Of a DNA stretch of 64,000 nucleotides, positions 61,329 to 64,000 are shown piece after piece. Below the pieces are notes generated by a model. That model was not told the origin of the DNA, searched no databases, and was given only the letters and a program-made list of their open reading frames with translations. Every line of letters starts with the position of its first letter. Position 1 is the stretch's first letter. The stretch covers positions 434,001 to 498,000 of the forward strand of contig NZ_OESS01000001.1 in NCBI RefSeq assembly GCF_900240285.1, read 5' to 3'. This DNA comes from Halobacillus sp. Marseille-P3879. GTDB taxonomy: Bacteria > Bacillota > Bacilli > Bacillales > Halobacillaceae. The position numbers and the translations under genes are program-made.

Positions 61329-64000
61329 ATGAAATCAATTATTAATTTTTCAATGAATAATAAATTTGCGATATGGTTTATGACCATTATTATAACCATA
61401 GCAGGTTTATATGCAGGATTAAATATGAAACTGGAAACAATTCCTGACATTGAACCTCCTGTAATTACCGTGACGACTACATATCCGGGGGCTACACCGG
61501 AGGAAGTAGCAGATGAAATATCAGAACCACTGGAGAAACAGATTCAAAACTTAAGCGGAGTAGGAACAGTAAGCTCGACATCCTATCAGAATGCTTCGAA
61601 CGTCCAGGTGGAATACTCATACGATAAGAGCTTAGACGAAGCAGAAGATGAATTAAGTGAAGCCATAGCGGAAGTAGAATTACCGGATGAAGTGGAGAGC
61701 CCTGACGTTTCCCGGTTAGACTTTAACGCTTTTCCTGTTGTTAGTTTGAGCGCGGTCAGTGAAGATCAGTCTCTGGAAGAATTAACGAGTACGCTTGAAG
61801 ATGATGTGATCCCTTCTTTAGAAGGGCTGGAAGGTGTAGCTGATGTTCAGGTTTCAGGACAGCAGCTGGAAGAAGTTACGCTCGATTTCAATGATGAGGC
61901 ATTAGCTGAATATGGGCTAGATGAAGATACGATAATTGAAATGATTCAAGGATCTGATGTTTCCATGCCTCTTGGTTTATATACTTTTGATGACACTGAA
62001 AAATCAGTGCTTGTAGATGGAGATCTGGGAAGCATTGAAGAACTTGAAAACTTGCAAATCCCTGCTGTACCCGCCCAAAGCCAGGACCAGTCAGACAGCC
62101 AAATGCCACAAGAAGGAATGGAGCAGGGGGGAACATCGGCACAAATGCCGGAAGGAGCACAAAGACAAAATGAAGATATTCCTACGGTTGCCTTAGAGGA
62201 GCTTGCAGACATCGAATTGACCGGTCAGGCAGAATCGATTTCCCGTACGAACGGGGAAGATTCCGTTTCCCTGCAGATTGTGAAGTCTCAGGAAGCCAAT
62301 ACCGTGGATGTAGTTAATCTAGTAAAAGATGAAACAGCGGAATTTAAAGACGAATTAAATGGAGTAGACTTTGTTTATTCTTTTGATCAGGGTGAACCAA
62401 TAGAAGAATCGGTCAGCACAATGCTGAATAAAGCATTATTCGGCGGTTTGTTTGCTATTGTAGTCATTCTGTTGTTCCTGCGTAATATTAAAACAACGCT
62501 CATTTCTGTCATTTCGATCCCATTATCTTTATTAATGGCCATACTGGTGTTAAATCAAATGGGCATTACATTAAATATCATGACTCTGGGGGCTATGACG
62601 GTAGCCATTGGACGGGTAGTAGATGATTCCATTGTAGTCGTTGAAAACATTTACCGGCGAATGTCGCTGCCTGGCGAAGAATTGAAAGGAAAAGCACTAA
62701 TCCACTCGGCAACGAGGGAGATGTTTATGCCGATTTTATCTTCCACCATCGTTACTATTGCTGTGTTCTTGCCGCTTGGGTTAGTGGAAGGAGTGGTAGG
62801 GCAGGTCTTTCTTCCATTTGCCTTAACCGTGGTGTTTGCCTTGATCGCATCATTAATTGTGGCAGTAACAATTGTGCCTATGATGTCTCATTCGTTATTA
62901 AAGCCTGATAAAATAAAACATCATCAGGAAGAAAAAGAAAATGGCAAATTAGCGAAATGGTATAAGTCGTTATTAACACGCACGTTAAATCATAAAATTA
63001 TTGCATCTGTGCTGGCGGTTGGCATTTTAGTTGGAAGTATTGCGCTGCTGCCATTAGTCGGAGTCAGTTTCCTCCCTTCAGAGGATCAAAAAATGGTGAT
63101 GGCCACTTATAATCCTGAACCAGGGCAAACTACTGAAGATGTTGAAGAATTAGCGATAGAGGCTCAAGAATATTTTGAAGGCCGTAAAGGTGCAAATACT
63201 ATTCAGTACTCCGTAGGTGGAGAAAACCCGATGAGTCCCGGGGCTTCAAATCAAGCGGCCTTCAATGTGGAATATGACGAGGACACAGAGAATTTTGAAG
63301 ATGAATCTGAACAGGTCATCAAAGATTTACAAAGCATAACGGACCAAGGAGAATGGGCTTCCCAGGACTTTTCATCGACAGGTTCAAGCAGTGAAGTAGA
63401 GTTATTAGTTTATGGTGATAACCTGGAGGAGATCAAGCCCGTCGTAGAAGAAGTTGAAGGCATCCTTACTGAAAGAGATGATCTGGCTAATGTAGATTCA
63501 AGTGTGGCAGAATCCTATGAGGAATACCAGCTTGTTATCGATCATGATCGTTTAAGCGAGTTAGGATTAACAGCAGGGCAAGTTGGAATGGAATTAAATC
63601 AAAACCCTCAGCGATCGGTTATTACTACGGTACAGCAGGATTCTAAAGAACTTAATGTGTATACTGATGCTGAGGATGAAGAATATCAGGCGATCGAAGA
63701 CTTAACGAGCAAGGAGATTGAAACGGCCACCGGTGAGACGATCGAAATTAGTGAAGTGGTCGATGTTGAAGAGGGAACTACAGCAGATACGGTAACTCGC
63801 CGTGATGGGCAGGTCTATGCTAGTGTAAGTGCCTCCGTTACGTCGGAAGATATCGGAGCCGTTTCTTCAGAAATTCAGGAAGAAATCGATGAATTAGAAG
63901 TGCCTTCGGGTATGGAAATCTCACTTGGCGGAGTAACGGAGGACATTGAAGAATCCTTTACACAGCTTGGATTAGCGATGCTTGCAGCAATTGCTATAGT
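61329..64000 (+). CDS. swrC: RND-family efflux transporter, SwrC/AcrB-like (partial, 3' end outside window)
   Basis: 890 codons visible from ATG 61329 (AGAGGTGG ahead), frame still open at the window edge. First helix IWFMTIIITIAGLYAGLNM, then the RND periplasmic-type domain TTTYPGATPEEVADEISEPLEKQIQNLSGV, a helix block (about 360-500) with AIGRVVDDSIVVVENIYRR carrying the proton-relay aspartates, and a second large loop. A Gln/Met-rich acidic insert (about residues 240-280) is unusual. In B. subtilis SwrC exports surfactin. Controlled by the divergent TetR gene. Confidence 0.9.
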   Translation, partial: MKSIINFSMNNKFAIWFMTIIITIAGLYAGLNMKLETIPDIEPPVITVTTTYPGATPEEVADEISEPLEKQIQNLSGVGTVSSTSYQNASNVQVEYSYDKSLDEAEDELSEAIAEVELPDEVESPDVSRLDFNAFPVVSLSAVSEDQSLEELTSTLEDDVIPSLEGLEGVADVQVSGQQLEEVTLDFNDEALAEYGLDEDTIIEMIQGSDVSMPLGLYTFDDTEKSVLVDGDLGSIEELENLQIPAVPAQSQDQSDSQMPQEGMEQGGTSAQMPEGAQRQNEDIPTVALEELADIELTGQAESISRTNGEDSVSLQIVKSQEANTVDVVNLVKDETAEFKDELNGVDFVYSFDQGEPIEESVSTMLNKALFGGLFAIVVILLFLRNIKTTLISVISIPLSLLMAILVLNQMGITLNIMTLGAMTVAIGRVVDDSIVVVENIYRRMSLPGEELKGKALIHSATREMFMPILSSTIVTIAVFLPLGLVEGVVGQVFLPFALTVVFALIASLIVAVTIVPMMSHSLLKPDKIKHHQEEKENGKLAKWYKSLLTRTLNHKIIASVLAVGILVGSIALLPLVGVSFLPSEDQKMVMATYNPEPGQTTEDVEELAIEAQEYFEGRKGANTIQYSVGGENPMSPGASNQAAFNVEYDEDTENFEDESEQVIKDLQSITDQGEWASQDFSSTGSSSEVELLVYGDNLEEIKPVVEEVEGILTERDDLANVDSSVAESYEEYQLVIDHDRLSELGLTAGQVGMELNQNPQRSVITTVQQDSKELNVYTDAEDEEYQAIEDLTSKEIETATGETIEISEVVDVEEGTTADTVTRRDGQVYASVSASVTSEDIGAVSSEIQEEIDELEVPSGMEISLGGVTEDIEESFTQLGLAMLAAIAI

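Noticed and set aside
1-64000. Prophage, CRISPR array, integrative element or tRNA genes
   Set aside because: No regularly spaced repeats, integrase, transposase, phage structural genes or tRNA cloverleaf sequences were seen.

Overview
The window is a stretch of chromosome from a Gram-positive, endospore-forming member of the Bacillaceae. Low-to-middle GC, AGGAGG-type ribosome sites, frequent TTG/GTG starts, acidic proteins and gene content (liaIHFSR, trePAR, ypcP, ypmRS, mhqO, a SAM riboswitch, an Sda-like protein) fit a moderately halophilic relative of Bacillus such as Halobacillus. The genus is an inference. I see no prophage, CRISPR array, transposase, tRNA or rRNA gene.

Layout. 1-5 kb: end of a response regulator; a four-gene leftward operon with two cysteine-motif small proteins, an ArsA/GET3-like ATPase and a quinone-reductase-like enzyme; cstA with a catabolite (cre) site. 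5-8.7 kb: folate operon pabA-pabBC with a DCC thiol-redox protein, then an RsbR-like stressosome protein. 8.7-20 kb: two reductases, GNAT and nucleotidyltransferase proteins, DUF779 plus aldehyde dehydrogenase with a cre site, YpcP exonuclease, an orphan NprR-like regulator, YhfK-like protein, a repair pair (alkyltransferase-like protein plus PD-(D/E)XK nuclease), PdxK-like kinase and a frameshifted S51 peptidase. 20-30 kb: YrvL-like protein, TrhO, nicotinamidase, MFS exporter, trehalose operon treP-treA-treR behind two TreR operators and a decayed EIIA remnant, DUF6933, and a CstB-like persulfide dioxygenase behind a CstR-like operator.

30-36 kb holds the most interesting locus: an NprR/PlcR-like regulator overlapping by 4 bp a previously uncalled 38-codon exported-peptide gene, with two palindromes in front of the regulator. 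This looks like a complete quorum-sensing cassette. Aconitase, an MhqO-type dioxygenase with an MhqR-like site, and an XRE-PAS regulator with an uncalled Sda-like 51-aa gene follow.

36-64 kb: TRIC channel, cysK, ypmS, ypmR, a nuclease-helicase fusion, OFA transporter, sugar-dehydrogenase lipoprotein, cytochrome-oxidase-I-like small protein, M24 peptidase, the envelope-stress operon liaIHFSR, a 26-aa membrane peptide, rpiA, an RQC-type DNA-binding protein, DUF4166, tryptophan dioxygenase, a DUF4163 lipoprotein, metX-hom under a SAM riboswitch, DUF2188, an FAD monooxygenase, and tetR-swrC with paired operators; swrC runs off the end.

Four copies of an interspersed repeat with imperfect inverted ends (roughly 11.5, 21.5, 28.5 and 42.2 kb) sit just downstream of genes and each carries a terminator-like hairpin. 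Most genes are housekeeping or stress functions arranged in short operons separated by clear, often bidirectional, terminators.
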